Assembly (NCBI GenBank): GCA_004843345.1
Contig: CP039460.1
Span: 1,907,001-1,971,000 of the forward strand
Direction: 5' to 3'
From: Acetobacteraceae bacterium
Lineage (GTDB): Bacteria; Pseudomonadota; Alphaproteobacteria; Acetobacterales; Acetobacteraceae
Length of the DNA: 64,000 bases
Positions 24,813 to 33,105 of this stretch are shown piece after piece (position 1 is the stretch's first letter; each line of letters begins with the position of its first letter). Under the pieces are notes generated by a model that searched no databases, had not been told where the DNA came from, and worked only from the letters and a program-made list of their open reading frames with translations. The translations under genes were made by a program, and so were the position numbers.

Positions 24813-27470
24813 TTACTTTAAGCGGAGTAAGCTCTCTTTTAACATATTTTTGATCTCTTTTTCTGCGGTAATTTTTCCTCCAGCCTGTGCCGCATTTGGT
24901 CTTCCTCCACCTCCTTTTCCTCCCATAAGGAGAGAAGCTTTTTTTACAAGATCAACAGCGTTGAGATGTTTCTGTAATTCATCACCAAGAGCGATGGCAA
25001 TACTTGATTTTTCACCATCAAAAGCAAGGAGAGCTGCAAGAAGCGTTGGTTTTCCGTCAACAGCGTTAGTCGCCATTGTTTTGAGTTCTTTAGGATTAAC
25101 CTCTCCAAGATTAGAAAGGATAAATTCGTATGAATTTATCTTCTCAGCTGGTTTATCCATTTCTAGCTGAGCTAATTTAGCTTGAAGTTGACTTATTTGC
25201 GTTGAGAGTGATTTACGTTCTCCCAGAAGAGATGAAATTTTTTCTGGAGCATCTTGTGGCGTTACTTTTAAAAGAGACGCAATTTCTTTTAAAAGAGAGG
25301 CTTCGGATTGCGTGTAACGTTCTGCGGCTTTTCCACAAACAGCTTCCAGTCGACGAACACCTTCACCGACGGCCGTTTCAGAAATAATTCTAAAGCTTCC
25401 AATGTCTCCTGTGCGCTCGACATGTGTTCCGCCACAAAGCTCTCTTGAAAAAGCATTATCTTTGCTATCAACATTCATGGAAACGACACGAACATTATTT
25501 CCATATTTTTCACCAAATAGTGCCATTGCACCTTTTTTTGAGGCTTCTTCTGGAGACATTTCGAGCGTTATGACTGGAGAGTTCGAACGGATCTGCTCAT
25601 TAACTTCTATTTCAACACGCTTGATTTCATCGTTCGTTAATGGCTGGGAATGGCTAATATCAAATCTTAAAGTCTCAGGTGAATTTCTGCTTCCTTTTTG
25701 AGAGACATGTTCTCCTAAAATTTTACGTAGAGCCGCATGTAAGAGGTGGGTTGCAGAGTGGTGCGCACGAATAGCATTTCGGCGATTGACCTCAATGCTT
25801 GCAGAAATTTTAGAGCCTGGTTTGAGCGTACCCTCTTGAATTTTTGCATGATGCAAGAAGAGGCCATTTGCCTGCTTTTTTGTATCAAAAACTTCAATTT
25901 TAAGAGGTGAGGAATTTCCAGCAACACCTTCTAGAAAACCGTGGTCTCCGTCTTGTCCGCCACTTTCACCGTAAAACGGGGTCTTGTCTAATAAAATTGT
26001 AACCTCGCCAGTGGATACGCTGGCTTCTGCCAGTTCATTTTCATCTTTAAAAATGGCGTTGACGGTGACTTCAGCTTTTGAGCTATCGTAGCCTAAGAAT
26101 TCTGTTTCACCATATTTCTCAAAGGCTTTTTGCCAATGCGTAGATTTTCCAGTATCTCCAGATCCAGACCAGTTTTTTCGGCCTAGCTCTTTTTGATGCT
26201 CCATGGCTTGCTCAAAGCCTTCAAAATCAAGAGAAATATTTCGTTCTCTTAGAATGTCTTGTGTCAGATCAATTGGAAAGCCATATGTGTCATACAGACG
26301 AAAGGCCGTTTCGCCAGAAAGTTTTCCTTGTGTAGAAACAGAAGAAAGCTCCTCTTCAAGAAGTCCCATGCCACGGTGAAGGAGGGAGAGGAATTTTTCC
26401 TCTTCTCTTTTCATGGTTTTTATGATGAGAGAGCGATGTTGTTCAAGTTCCGGATAGGCTTCACCCATTTCTTGAATGAGCGCTGGGAGGAGTTTATAAA
26501 AAACAGGTTCTTTTGCGCCCATTTTATGTAAGTGGCGCATGGCACGGCGCATTATACGCCGCAGAACGTAACCGCGACCTTCGCGTTCTGGAAGAACGCC
26601 ATCTGCAATAAGGAAAGACGTTGATCTTAAGTGGTCAACAACAACACGGTGACTGGTTTTAAAAATACCGTCAGGTTCTTGGCCGAGCAGATCCGCAGAC
26701 ACTTCTATTAGAGGCCGAAAAATATCCGTATCGTAGTTATCATGTTTATTTTGCAGAATAGTTGCAAAACGTTCTAGTCCAAGACCCGTATCGATAGAAG
26801 GCTTTGGTAAATGGATTTGTTCTTTCCCAGGCTCTTCATAATACTGCATAAAAACGAGATTCCAGATCTCAGTGAATCGGTCTCCATCCTCTTCGGGGCT
26901 TCCTGGAGGTCCTCCAGCAACGCTTGGTCCATGATCATAAAAAATTTCGGAAGAAGGTCCACAAGGACCCGTATCCCCCATTCTCCAGAAATTATCTGAA
27001 GTTGGGATGCGGATGATTTTTTCTTCAGGCAGGCCTGCAATTTTTTTCCAAAGTGTCGCAGCCTCTTCATCCTCAGAATAGACTGTCACAAGAAGCTTTT
27101 CTTTGGGGATTTGAAAATGTTTTGTTAACAGCGTCCAAGCTTGCAGAATAGCTCTTTCTTTAAAGTAATCCCCGAAGCTAAAATTTCCAAGCATTTCAAA
27201 GAAGGTATGGTGTCTGGAAGTGTAACCGACATTATCAAGATCATTGTGTTTTCCGCCTGCTCGGACAACTTTCTGAGAAGATGTTGCTCTTGGAAAAAGA
27301 GGCTTTTGTGTTCCAGCAAAAATATCTTTGAAAGGCACCATTCCTGCATTTGTGAACAGAAGAGTTGGATCGTTCTGTGGTACGAGGGAGGCCGAAGGTA
27401 GAATTTTATGCCCATTTTCATCAAAGAAGTTTAAAAAAGTAGAGCGGATATTATTAGCACTGAAAGTCAT
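24813..27470 (-). CDS. alaS: Alanine--tRNA ligase
   Basis: Full-length 885-residue class II synthetase. The catalytic domain opens MTFSANNIRSTFLNFFDENG, with motif 2 region AGGKHNDLDNVGYTSRHHTF. The editing domain zinc motif HHSATHLLHAAL (His-x3-His) and CGGTHVERTGDIG are intact. The C-terminal DHHA1-type domain ends with the glycine-rich LLMGGKGGGGRPNAAQAGG. The first gene of a minus-strand group alaS, carbonic anhydrase, nuclease; its upstream region to 27726 holds no other gene. Confidence 0.97.
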   Translation of the reverse strand: MTFSANNIRSTFLNFFDENGHKILPSASLVPQNDPTLLFTNAGMVPFKDIFAGTQKPLFPRATSSQKVVRAGGKHNDLDNVGYTSRHHTFFEMLGNFSFGDYFKERAILQAWTLLTKHFQIPKEKLLVTVYSEDEEAATLWKKIAGLPEEKIIRIPTSDNFWRMGDTGPCGPSSEIFYDHGPSVAGGPPGSPEEDGDRFTEIWNLVFMQYYEEPGKEQIHLPKPSIDTGLGLERFATILQNKHDNYDTDIFRPLIEVSADLLGQEPDGIFKTSHRVVVDHLRSTSFLIADGVLPEREGRGYVLRRIMRRAMRHLHKMGAKEPVFYKLLPALIQEMGEAYPELEQHRSLIIKTMKREEEKFLSLLHRGMGLLEEELSSVSTQGKLSGETAFRLYDTYGFPIDLTQDILRERNISLDFEGFEQAMEHQKELGRKNWSGSGDTGKSTHWQKAFEKYGETEFLGYDSSKAEVTVNAIFKDENELAEASVSTGEVTILLDKTPFYGESGGQDGDHGFLEGVAGNSSPLKIEVFDTKKQANGLFLHHAKIQEGTLKPGSKISASIEVNRRNAIRAHHSATHLLHAALRKILGEHVSQKGSRNSPETLRFDISHSQPLTNDEIKRVEIEVNEQIRSNSPVITLEMSPEEASKKGAMALFGEKYGNNVRVVSMNVDSKDNAFSRELCGGTHVERTGDIGSFRIISETAVGEGVRRLEAVCGKAAERYTQSEASLLKEIASLLKVTPQDAPEKISSLLGERKSLSTQISQLQAKLAQLEMDKPAEKINSYEFILSNLGEVNPKELKTMATNAVDGKPTLLAALLAFDGEKSSIAIALGDELQKHLNAVDLVKKASLLMGGKGGGGRPNAAQAGGKITAEKEIKNMLKESLLRLK

Positions 27471-27726
27471 AGATTTTAATAAGTTCTGATAATTAACGAG
27501 GAAAAGACCAAATAAAGGTATGCAACGGAAGGTATCTGAAACATTATATCATATTAAAATAAAAAAATAGATTTATCTCTCCTTATCAAAGGTATCATTT
27601 CAAAGTTATGAATTTATTTAAATATGATTTAAATTGGCGTATCTTAAATTCTTAAAAATTTGTTACAAGTTTCAGGGTATTTTAAAGGGTCTCTAGTAAT
27701 TAGGACGAGGATAAAGGGGTTTGGTA

Positions 27727-28020
27727 ATGAGTGGAAAGTTTAACGCAAGAACTTATAAGGGAAGTAATCGTAGAGTTCTCGGGCTTTTTGTAATTGGGAT
27801 TATCTTATTAGCGTGCAGCTCCCTTTATTTTTTACAACCATCCCCCCCTGTTCCAGAAGAAGTACGTCAAGACATTTCACTCGTTATTGAAAGGGCGGCC
27901 TTGCCAGCTCCTTCTAAGGCATCGGAATCTCCAGCTCCTGCTTCTGCGGCAGGATCTGTTGCAATAGATTCTACATTACCGACTTTGCCAGTAGCTGGTT
28001 CAGCCGCACAATCCGAGTAA
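27727..28020 (+). CDS. Small single-helix membrane protein upstream of xerD, function unknown
   Basis: A 97-residue protein; ATG 27727 has AAAGGGG about 8 nt upstream, better than the TTG two codons earlier. Residues 18-38 form one membrane helix (VLGLFVIGIILLACSSLYFL) and the rest is a Pro/Ala/Ser-rich periplasmic tail. A Cys sits in the helix (LLACSS), but the context is not a good lipobox. Its stop codon overlaps the xerD start by one base (TAATG), so the two are translationally coupled. No family recognised. Confidence 0.65.
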   Translation: MSGKFNARTYKGSNRRVLGLFVIGIILLACSSLYFLQPSPPVPEEVRQDISLVIERAALPAPSKASESPAPASAAGSVAIDSTLPTLPVAGSAAQSE

Positions 28021-28958
28021 TGTCTGGGTTTTGTAGAACTGATTCTGGTTTAATTGAAGATTTTTTAGCTTTTTTTGTCGCTGAACGGGGGGTATCTCCT
28101 AGGACGCAAGAGGCTTATCGTCGGGATTTAAAACTTTTTGCCAATTTTTTAGGCCGAGGTCTTGTAAATGCAAAAGAAGAAGATGTGAGGTCTTGGGTTC
28201 AAGAGGCGGTAAAAGAGCTTAAAAGTCCTGCCACCGTTGCACGGCGCCTTGCTTCTCTAAGACAATTTTATATATTTTTAGGGGATGAGGGAATGTGTTC
28301 CCTTAATCCTGCATTGAGAGTAGCTTCACCGAAAAAACGTGAGCATTTACCACGTTTTTTAAGCGAAAAAGAGCTTGAAGCGTTATTAGATGGTGCAAGA
28401 AATATTTTGCCGCAAAAAGTATCATTGCAAGCTGTTGCCATGATTGAATTGCTTTATAGTTCGGGTTTGCGTATTTCAGAGTTGCGCATGTTGCCTGTTT
28501 TGCCTTTTTTGAGAAGGCAGGAAGACCGCCCAGAGATGCTATCTGTTCGTGGAAAAGGTGGAAAAGATAGGCTTGTGCCAATTTCTTTATCTGCTTGGAA
28601 TGCAGCTGTCGCTCTTGCAAAATTTAGCCAACAATATGGTCGTAAGAATCCTTATTTATTTCCTGGAAGAAAAGAGAGCGATCCTTTGACAAGGCAAGCT
28701 TTTGATATTTTATTGTCGAAAGCGGCGACTTTATCAGGGATTTCTTTAGAAGGGTTGTCTCCACATGTTTTGCGCCATTCTTTTGCAACGCATTTATTGG
28801 ACAGAGGCGCAGATTTGAGGGCGTTACAGACCCTATTAGGGCATCAGGATATTGTGACAACACAGATCTATACTCATGTTTTGGAAGGCCGTTTAGCAGA
28901 GGCTGTTTCATGCCATCCTATGTCTAAAAAAAGGAATAGAGTATATAACAGCGTATAG
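28020..28958 (+). CDS. xerD: Site-specific tyrosine recombinase XerD
   Basis: Resolves chromosome dimers at dif together with XerC. The SAM-like N-terminal domain begins IEDFLAFFVAERGVSPRTQE. The catalytic set is complete: Arg151 (SSGLRISEL), Lys182 (GKGGKDRLVPI), His249 and Arg252 (HVLRHSFATHLL), His275 (LLGHQDIVTTQIYTHV) and nucleophile Tyr284. I call XerD rather than XerC from the LSPHVLRHSFATHLLDRGAD stretch, the closing CHP motif and its place upstream of accA, as in other alphaproteobacteria. At 312 residues it is normal and nothing suggests a mobile integrase. Confidence 0.87.
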   Translation: MSGFCRTDSGLIEDFLAFFVAERGVSPRTQEAYRRDLKLFANFLGRGLVNAKEEDVRSWVQEAVKELKSPATVARRLASLRQFYIFLGDEGMCSLNPALRVASPKKREHLPRFLSEKELEALLDGARNILPQKVSLQAVAMIELLYSSGLRISELRMLPVLPFLRRQEDRPEMLSVRGKGGKDRLVPISLSAWNAAVALAKFSQQYGRKNPYLFPGRKESDPLTRQAFDILLSKAATLSGISLEGLSPHVLRHSFATHLLDRGADLRALQTLLGHQDIVTTQIYTHVLEGRLAEAVSCHPMSKKRNRVYNSV

Positions 28959-29123
28959 TAGAGTTGAAGTTAGTGTGAAACACTGTAAAAGAAATAAGTT
29001 ATTTGAGAGTTTAAAAGAAGCAGAATTTTTAGTAAAAGGTCACCTTAAAAGTTATTTTTACGCCATTGTGCTAAATAAACGAGTGGAACTTTTTTAATTA
29101 GTTTGCGTACAACAGGGAACGCC

Positions 29124-30092
29124 ATGCGCCAGTTTTTGGATTTTGAAAAGTCAATTGCCCAACTTGAGTCAAAAGTCGGTGACCTTAAAGGTACCAGCAA
29201 TGCTCAGAATATTGAGAGTGAAGATTCTGATATTCAGGAGGAGGTCAAAAGCCTAGAAGAAAAAGTCGAGAGGCGTTTAGGGCAGATTTACAGTAAGTTG
29301 ACTGCACACCAAAAAGTTCAAGTTGCTCGTCATCCGCAACGCCCACATGCTATTAATTATATTGAGGCATTAACGACCGATTTCACGCCTCTATCAGGTG
29401 ACCGTCTGTTTGGAGACGATAATGCAATGGTAGGGGGGCTGGCTAAATTCAGAGGCGTGCCTGTTGTCGTTATTGGGACGGAGCGTGGGCACGATACGCA
29501 GAGTCGTGTGAAGCACAATTTTGGAATGGCTAGACCTGAGGGGTATCGTAAGGCACAGCGCTTGATGAAGCTTGCTGCGCAGTTCTCTCTCCCAATTTTG
29601 ACTTTTGTTGATACGGCAGGCGCATGGCCTGGGATTGATGCAGAGGCTCGGGGGCAGGCAGAGGCGATCGCCCGTTCTACTGATATTGCTTTGCAGGTTG
29701 GTGTGCCTGTGATTGCGACGATTATTGGAGAAGGTGGTTCTGGTGGTGCTATTGCAATTGCTGCTTCGGATCGTACTTTGATGTTAGAACATTCAATTTA
29801 TTCCGTGATTTCTCCTGAAGCGGCAGCCTCTATCCTTTGGCGAGATCCTTCACACGCTTCTGTCGCTGCCGAGAGTTTAAAATTAACCGCACAGGATTTG
29901 AAGTCTTTGGGGTTGATTAATCGGATCATTGGAGAGCCTATTGGTGGAGCGCAACGTCTTCCAGAAAAAGCAATTGAAGCGGCTGGAGAGGCTATTTGGG
30001 AAGAGTTGCAGGGGTTGCAAAAGTTGTCTTCTGAAGAGCTTTTGGCTCGCAGGCGCTCCCATTATTTTAAAATGACGAGAGCTGCGATTTGA
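29124..30092 (+). CDS. accA: Acetyl-CoA carboxylase carboxyltransferase subunit alpha
   Basis: With AccD forms the carboxyltransferase that makes malonyl-CoA, the first step of fatty acid synthesis. The 322-residue product starts MRQFLDFEKSIAQLESKVGD at ATG 29124 (AGGGAA upstream); an in-frame TTG at 29103 is less likely. Family landmarks are HPQRPHAINYIEALTTDF, ERGHDTQSRVKHNFGMARPE and VDTAGAWPGIDAEARGQAEA, plus the oxyanion-forming IIGEGGSGGAIA. It follows xerD after a 165-nt gap and is tail-to-tail with the CinA-like gene. Confidence 0.96.
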   Translation: MRQFLDFEKSIAQLESKVGDLKGTSNAQNIESEDSDIQEEVKSLEEKVERRLGQIYSKLTAHQKVQVARHPQRPHAINYIEALTTDFTPLSGDRLFGDDNAMVGGLAKFRGVPVVVIGTERGHDTQSRVKHNFGMARPEGYRKAQRLMKLAAQFSLPILTFVDTAGAWPGIDAEARGQAEAIARSTDIALQVGVPVIATIIGEGGSGGAIAIAASDRTLMLEHSIYSVISPEAAASILWRDPSHASVAAESLKLTAQDLKSLGLINRIIGEPIGGAQRLPEKAIEAAGEAIWEELQGLQKLSSEELLARRRSHYFKMTRAAI

Positions 30093-30099
30093 TTTTATT

Positions 30100-30864
30100 T
30101 CAGCTTTGAAAGTCTCCTTCATGAGGCGTGCCACCATGTTTTCTAATGATATTGGGAAACATGGATGCTGCTGTTTTTACAGCGTCTAAATTATTTCCTT
30201 TCGATACGAGAGTAACCCCTTCTTTATCTCCATTTCTGAACGGATAAGATCCAAGTTCTGCGTTTGGAAAATTTTCCTGCAACGTTTGGAGGTCTTTCGC
30301 AAAGTTGCTTTCGGACAGATTGAAACTGTGCCATGCGAAGCTATGGAGGGGTGTTCCTTTGCTAAGTTGAGGAATAAGCCATTTAACCATAGATTTAAAA
30401 ATGGCTGGAACACCTGCCATAACATGAATATTTTTTATGCTAAATCCTGGTGGGGCATTGCAGTTATTTTCGATGGGTGTGCTTCCTTTCGGAAACCATG
30501 CCATTTTTTCTTTCATTTGATTACATTGTTTATTTGGGCTGTTTCTTTTCAGAAGCTCGAAAGTCGGTTCGTGGCGCTCCAGTGGTAAATTAAGTGCCTC
30601 GGAAATACTTGCGCTGGTGATATCATCATGTGTTGGGCCTATGCCGCCACTGGTAAAAACCTCATCGAATTTGTGAGAACATTCAATAGTTGTTTGAATG
30701 ATTTGATCTTTTTTGTCTGGGATAATACGTGCCTCAGTTAAACGAATACCTTGTTTATTGAGGAGGTCCGTTAAAACTGGAAGATTTTTCTCTAAGGTTC
30801 TGCCAGAAAGAATTTCATCCCCAATGATGATAAAGCAGGCTGTAGGTGTTTTTGTCATTTTCAA
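30100..30864 (-). CDS. CinA-type molybdopterin-binding (MoaB/Mog fold) domain protein
   Basis: A 254-residue protein with the MoaB/Mog-like fold of CinA N-termini: IIIGDEILSGRTLEKNLPVL near the start and VFTSGGIGPTHDDITSASIS around residues 67-85. It lacks the C-terminal nicotinamide-nucleotide amidase (PncC) domain of full CinA. CinA-like domains hydrolyse ADP-ribose or related nucleotides, but the activity of this stand-alone form is uncertain. It is 9 nt downstream of mutT, so the two are probably one operon of nucleotide-cleaning enzymes. Start at 30864 or two codons later. Confidence 0.83.
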   Translation of the reverse strand: MKMTKTPTACFIIIGDEILSGRTLEKNLPVLTDLLNKQGIRLTEARIIPDKKDQIIQTTIECSHKFDEVFTSGGIGPTHDDITSASISEALNLPLERHEPTFELLKRNSPNKQCNQMKEKMAWFPKGSTPIENNCNAPPGFSIKNIHVMAGVPAIFKSMVKWLIPQLSKGTPLHSFAWHSFNLSESNFAKDLQTLQENFPNAELGSYPFRNGDKEGVTLVSKGNNLDAVKTAASMFPNIIRKHGGTPHEGDFQS

Positions 30865-30873
30865 GAAATTCTC

Positions 30874-31290
30874 TTATAAAATTTCGTTTTGGAGAAAGGA
30901 TTCAATTAGAGGAATAAGAGGAATGTCTGCCGGTGGCATATCAAAATTTTTAAGTTCAGAAAGTGATATAGCTTTTAGAGCTTGATTTTCTTTCGGTGTT
31001 AAATCACCTGTCCACCTTCGAATAACGAACAATGGCATTAATAGATGAAATTTGGGGTAGGTGAAGCTTGCAAAAGAGAGTGGTTCCATCTCTTTCACTA
31101 AGGCATTGATATTTAATTCTTCTTTTAATTCGCGTTGAAGTGCTTCTTCTGGTGTTTCGCCTGTTTCTACTTTTCCGCCGGGAAATTCCCAAAGGCCAGC
31201 TAGAGGTTTTCCCTGCGGGCGTTGTGTAATGATAATCTGGTTATTTTTATTGATTAAAAGGGCTGCTGAAACGAGAAGAATTGACGTCAT
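30874..31290 (-). CDS. mutT: 8-oxo-dGTP diphosphatase (Nudix hydrolase MutT)
   Basis: Removes oxidised dGTP from the nucleotide pool. The Nudix box spans residues 39-61 (GKVETGETPEEALQRELKEE), with every catalytic Glu and Arg present; the usual Gly near its end is Asn60. PGGK precedes it, and WEFPGGK is typical of MutT rather than other Nudix types. At 138 residues it is a stand-alone MutT without the thiamine-phosphate synthase fusion seen in some bacteria. Confidence 0.9.
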   Translation of the reverse strand: MTSILLVSAALLINKNNQIIITQRPQGKPLAGLWEFPGGKVETGETPEEALQRELKEELNINALVKEMEPLSFASFTYPKFHLLMPLFVIRRWTGDLTPKENQALKAISLSELKNFDMPPADIPLIPLIESFLQNEIL

Positions 31291-31376
31291 GGGTATCCAC
31301 GGAGTTTATATATAGATAAAGAAGAGGGTAACGTATAAGGATTTTACTTCTTTTTAGAGTAGAATAGGATAAAAAA

Positions 31377-31736
31377 ATGTTGAATTTATTATTTTCCCCA
31401 GCCTACGCTGATACTGCGGCGGCTGGATCATCAGGGGGTTCTTCGATGTTAGAGGCTGCCGTTCAGTTCGGTCCAATTTTATTAATTTTTGTTATTTTTT
31501 ATTTTTTATTGATTCGACCTCAGCAAACAAGGCAGAAAAAATTAAGGGAACAATTAGCTAATTTGAGAAGAGGCGACCAGGTAATTACGGCGGGTGGTAT
31601 CATTGGGGAAGTTCAGGCAACACGCCCTGAAGCGAGTGAGATTGATGTTTTGATTGCACCAAATGTTAAGGTGAGAGTTGCACGCCAAACAATTGCTTCT
31701 GTTATTTCGAAGACAAAACCTGCAAATGAAGCTTAA
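31377..31736 (+). CDS. yajC: Preprotein translocase accessory subunit YajC
   Basis: Small single-span inner-membrane partner of SecDF-YidC. The 119-residue protein has a short Ala/Gly/Ser periplasmic segment. One helix follows (FGPILLIFVIFYFLLIRPQQ, residues 31-50), ending in the signature RPQQTRQKKL, then a cytoplasmic domain (RRGDQVITAGGIIGEVQA). SecD and SecF are not next to it. A strong terminator follows. Confidence 0.95.
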   Translation: MLNLLFSPAYADTAAAGSSGGSSMLEAAVQFGPILLIFVIFYFLLIRPQQTRQKKLREQLANLRRGDQVITAGGIIGEVQATRPEASEIDVLIAPNVKVRVARQTIASVISKTKPANEA

Positions 31737-31765
31737 ATCGTAGCGTTGTAATTTAAAATGTTATG

Positions 31766-31806
31766 AAAAAAGTCCTGCCACTTAGTTAAGAGGCAGGACT
31801 TTTTAT
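31766..31806. terminator. Bidirectional terminator between yajC and sodB
   Basis: AAAAAAGTCCTGCC and GGCAGGACTTTTT arms around an A/T-rich loop of about 12 nt. The stem is perfect and both ends carry A/T runs, so it can serve convergent yajC and sodB. Confidence 0.9.
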
Positions 31807-31826
31807 TTTAGACTGAACTATCAGAA

Positions 31827-32429
31827 TTAAGCGAGTTGCTCTTCTACAAATTCATAATTTGCAAGATGATTTAAGAAATTATCTGTAAAATCAGGTCTGC
31901 GGTTCTGGAAGTCTAGATAGTAAGCGTGCTCCCAAACATCCATAACGAGCAGGGCTTTTCCTGTATTTTTAGAGAGGGGGCTCTCTGCGTTGGCTGTTTT
32001 TGTAACAGAAAGCTTGCCATCAGCTGTCTGAATAAGCCAAGCCCAGCCAGAACCGAATTGGGTTGTTGCTGCGGTTTTAAATGCGGCTTTAAAAGCATCA
32101 ACGCTACCAAAATCTTCGATCAGCTTTTTTTCTAGTTTGGCAGGAATTTTTCCACCGTTTGGTGAGAGACTTTTCCAAAAAAGGGAGTGGTTGTAGTGTT
32201 GGCCCGCGTTGTTAAGAACAGGTGTTAAATCTGCTTTGTTTGCAGCAAATTGAACCAGTTCTTCTAGACTTTTTCCTTGCAGTTCTGGATTTTTTTCGAC
32301 CAAGGCATTTAAGGCATTAACATAACCTTGATGATGCTTTCCGTGATGAAGATCTAAAGTTTCCTTTTTCATTCCTTTTTCAGAAAGGGCTGTGTCGGCA
32401 AAGGGTAGGGAAGGGAGTTGAAAGCTCAT
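31827..32429 (-). CDS. sodB: Iron/manganese superoxide dismutase
   Basis: Converts superoxide to peroxide and oxygen in the cytoplasm. Metal ligands are His28 (LHHGKHHQ), His81 (GQHYNHSLFW), Asp164 and His168 (MDVWEHAYYLDF). The AGQHYNHSLFWKS region and GSGWAWLI favour the Fe-type, but metal use cannot be fixed from sequence. At 200 residues it is full length. Its upstream region to 32718 is a 289-nt divergent, very A/T-rich intergenic with rpoZ and holds no gene I can see. Confidence 0.95.
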   Translation of the reverse strand: MSFQLPSLPFADTALSEKGMKKETLDLHHGKHHQGYVNALNALVEKNPELQGKSLEELVQFAANKADLTPVLNNAGQHYNHSLFWKSLSPNGGKIPAKLEKKLIEDFGSVDAFKAAFKTAATTQFGSGWAWLIQTADGKLSVTKTANAESPLSKNTGKALLVMDVWEHAYYLDFQNRRPDFTDNFLNHLANYEFVEEQLA

Positions 32430-32718
32430 TCTATGTCCTCATGTATAATGCTGTTTTTTGGAGAAAGGAATTTCTCCAATGTATAAAAGATGGGTGTGCT
32501 TTTATAAAACTTCAAGAGAAACGAAGCGGTTTCTGTATAAGCAAAAAAAACGTGTTTTTAAGAACTCAAACTCAAAAATAATGCCGAATAAAGAAATTAT
32601 AATGAAAAATAGATAAAAATGTGATAAGTAGGTTTGCTACTATGTTTAGGTATTGTACTCGCTCTCTTTATCTACATGTACTTATGTAAGCTGATATGAA
32701 TTAGGGATTGAATTAAGT

Positions 32719-33060
32719 ATGGCACGCGTTACCGTTGAGGATTGTATTGAAAAAGTTTCAAATCGTTTTGAGCTTATTTTGTTAGCAGCTCGGAGAGCTC
32801 GTGCGCTTTCTTGTGGAGAGGAGTTAACTCTTCCAAGAGATAATGATAAAAATACAGTTGTTGCGCTTCGTGAAATTGCAGAAGCGAATATTAGTCCAGA
32901 AAACCTAAGAGAATCTATTATTCATTCCTTTGTGGCTCTTCCGAAAGACGAGGCAGATGACGATGAAGGTGAAGATTTGATTTTAACGGATCAGAATGTT
33001 TTTGGGTTGCAAGAAATTTTGCCTGAGGAGCCAGCTTCAGGAGAAGAAGGTGAGTATTGA
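32719..33060 (+). CDS. rpoZ: DNA-directed RNA polymerase omega subunit
   Basis: Chaperone subunit of RNA polymerase. The 113-residue protein has the family core [20 protein letters not shown] (residues 1-20), [20 protein letters not shown] and [20 protein letters not shown], followed by an acidic tail. It precedes the RelA/SpoT gene by 45 nt, the standard alphaproteobacterial order. Confidence 0.96.
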   Translation: MARVTVEDCIEKVSNRFELILLAARRARALSCGEELTLPRDNDKNTVVALREIAEANISPENLRESIIHSFVALPKDEADDDEGEDLILTDQNVFGLQEILPEEPASGEEGEY

Positions 33061-33105
33061 TTCTCACCTTATTTGTGATAGAAATTTGTTATTGATTTCA
33101 GGGTA

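Noticed and set aside
28020-28958. Tyrosine recombinase as a sign of an integrated element
   Set aside because: Sequence and location next to accA fit chromosomal XerD; no attachment repeats or phage genes nearby.
32543-32557. A-run, CGTG, T-run in the sodB-rpoZ gap, resembling a terminator
   Set aside because: Only about five A-T pairs with a four-base loop; too weak, and it lies between divergent genes.
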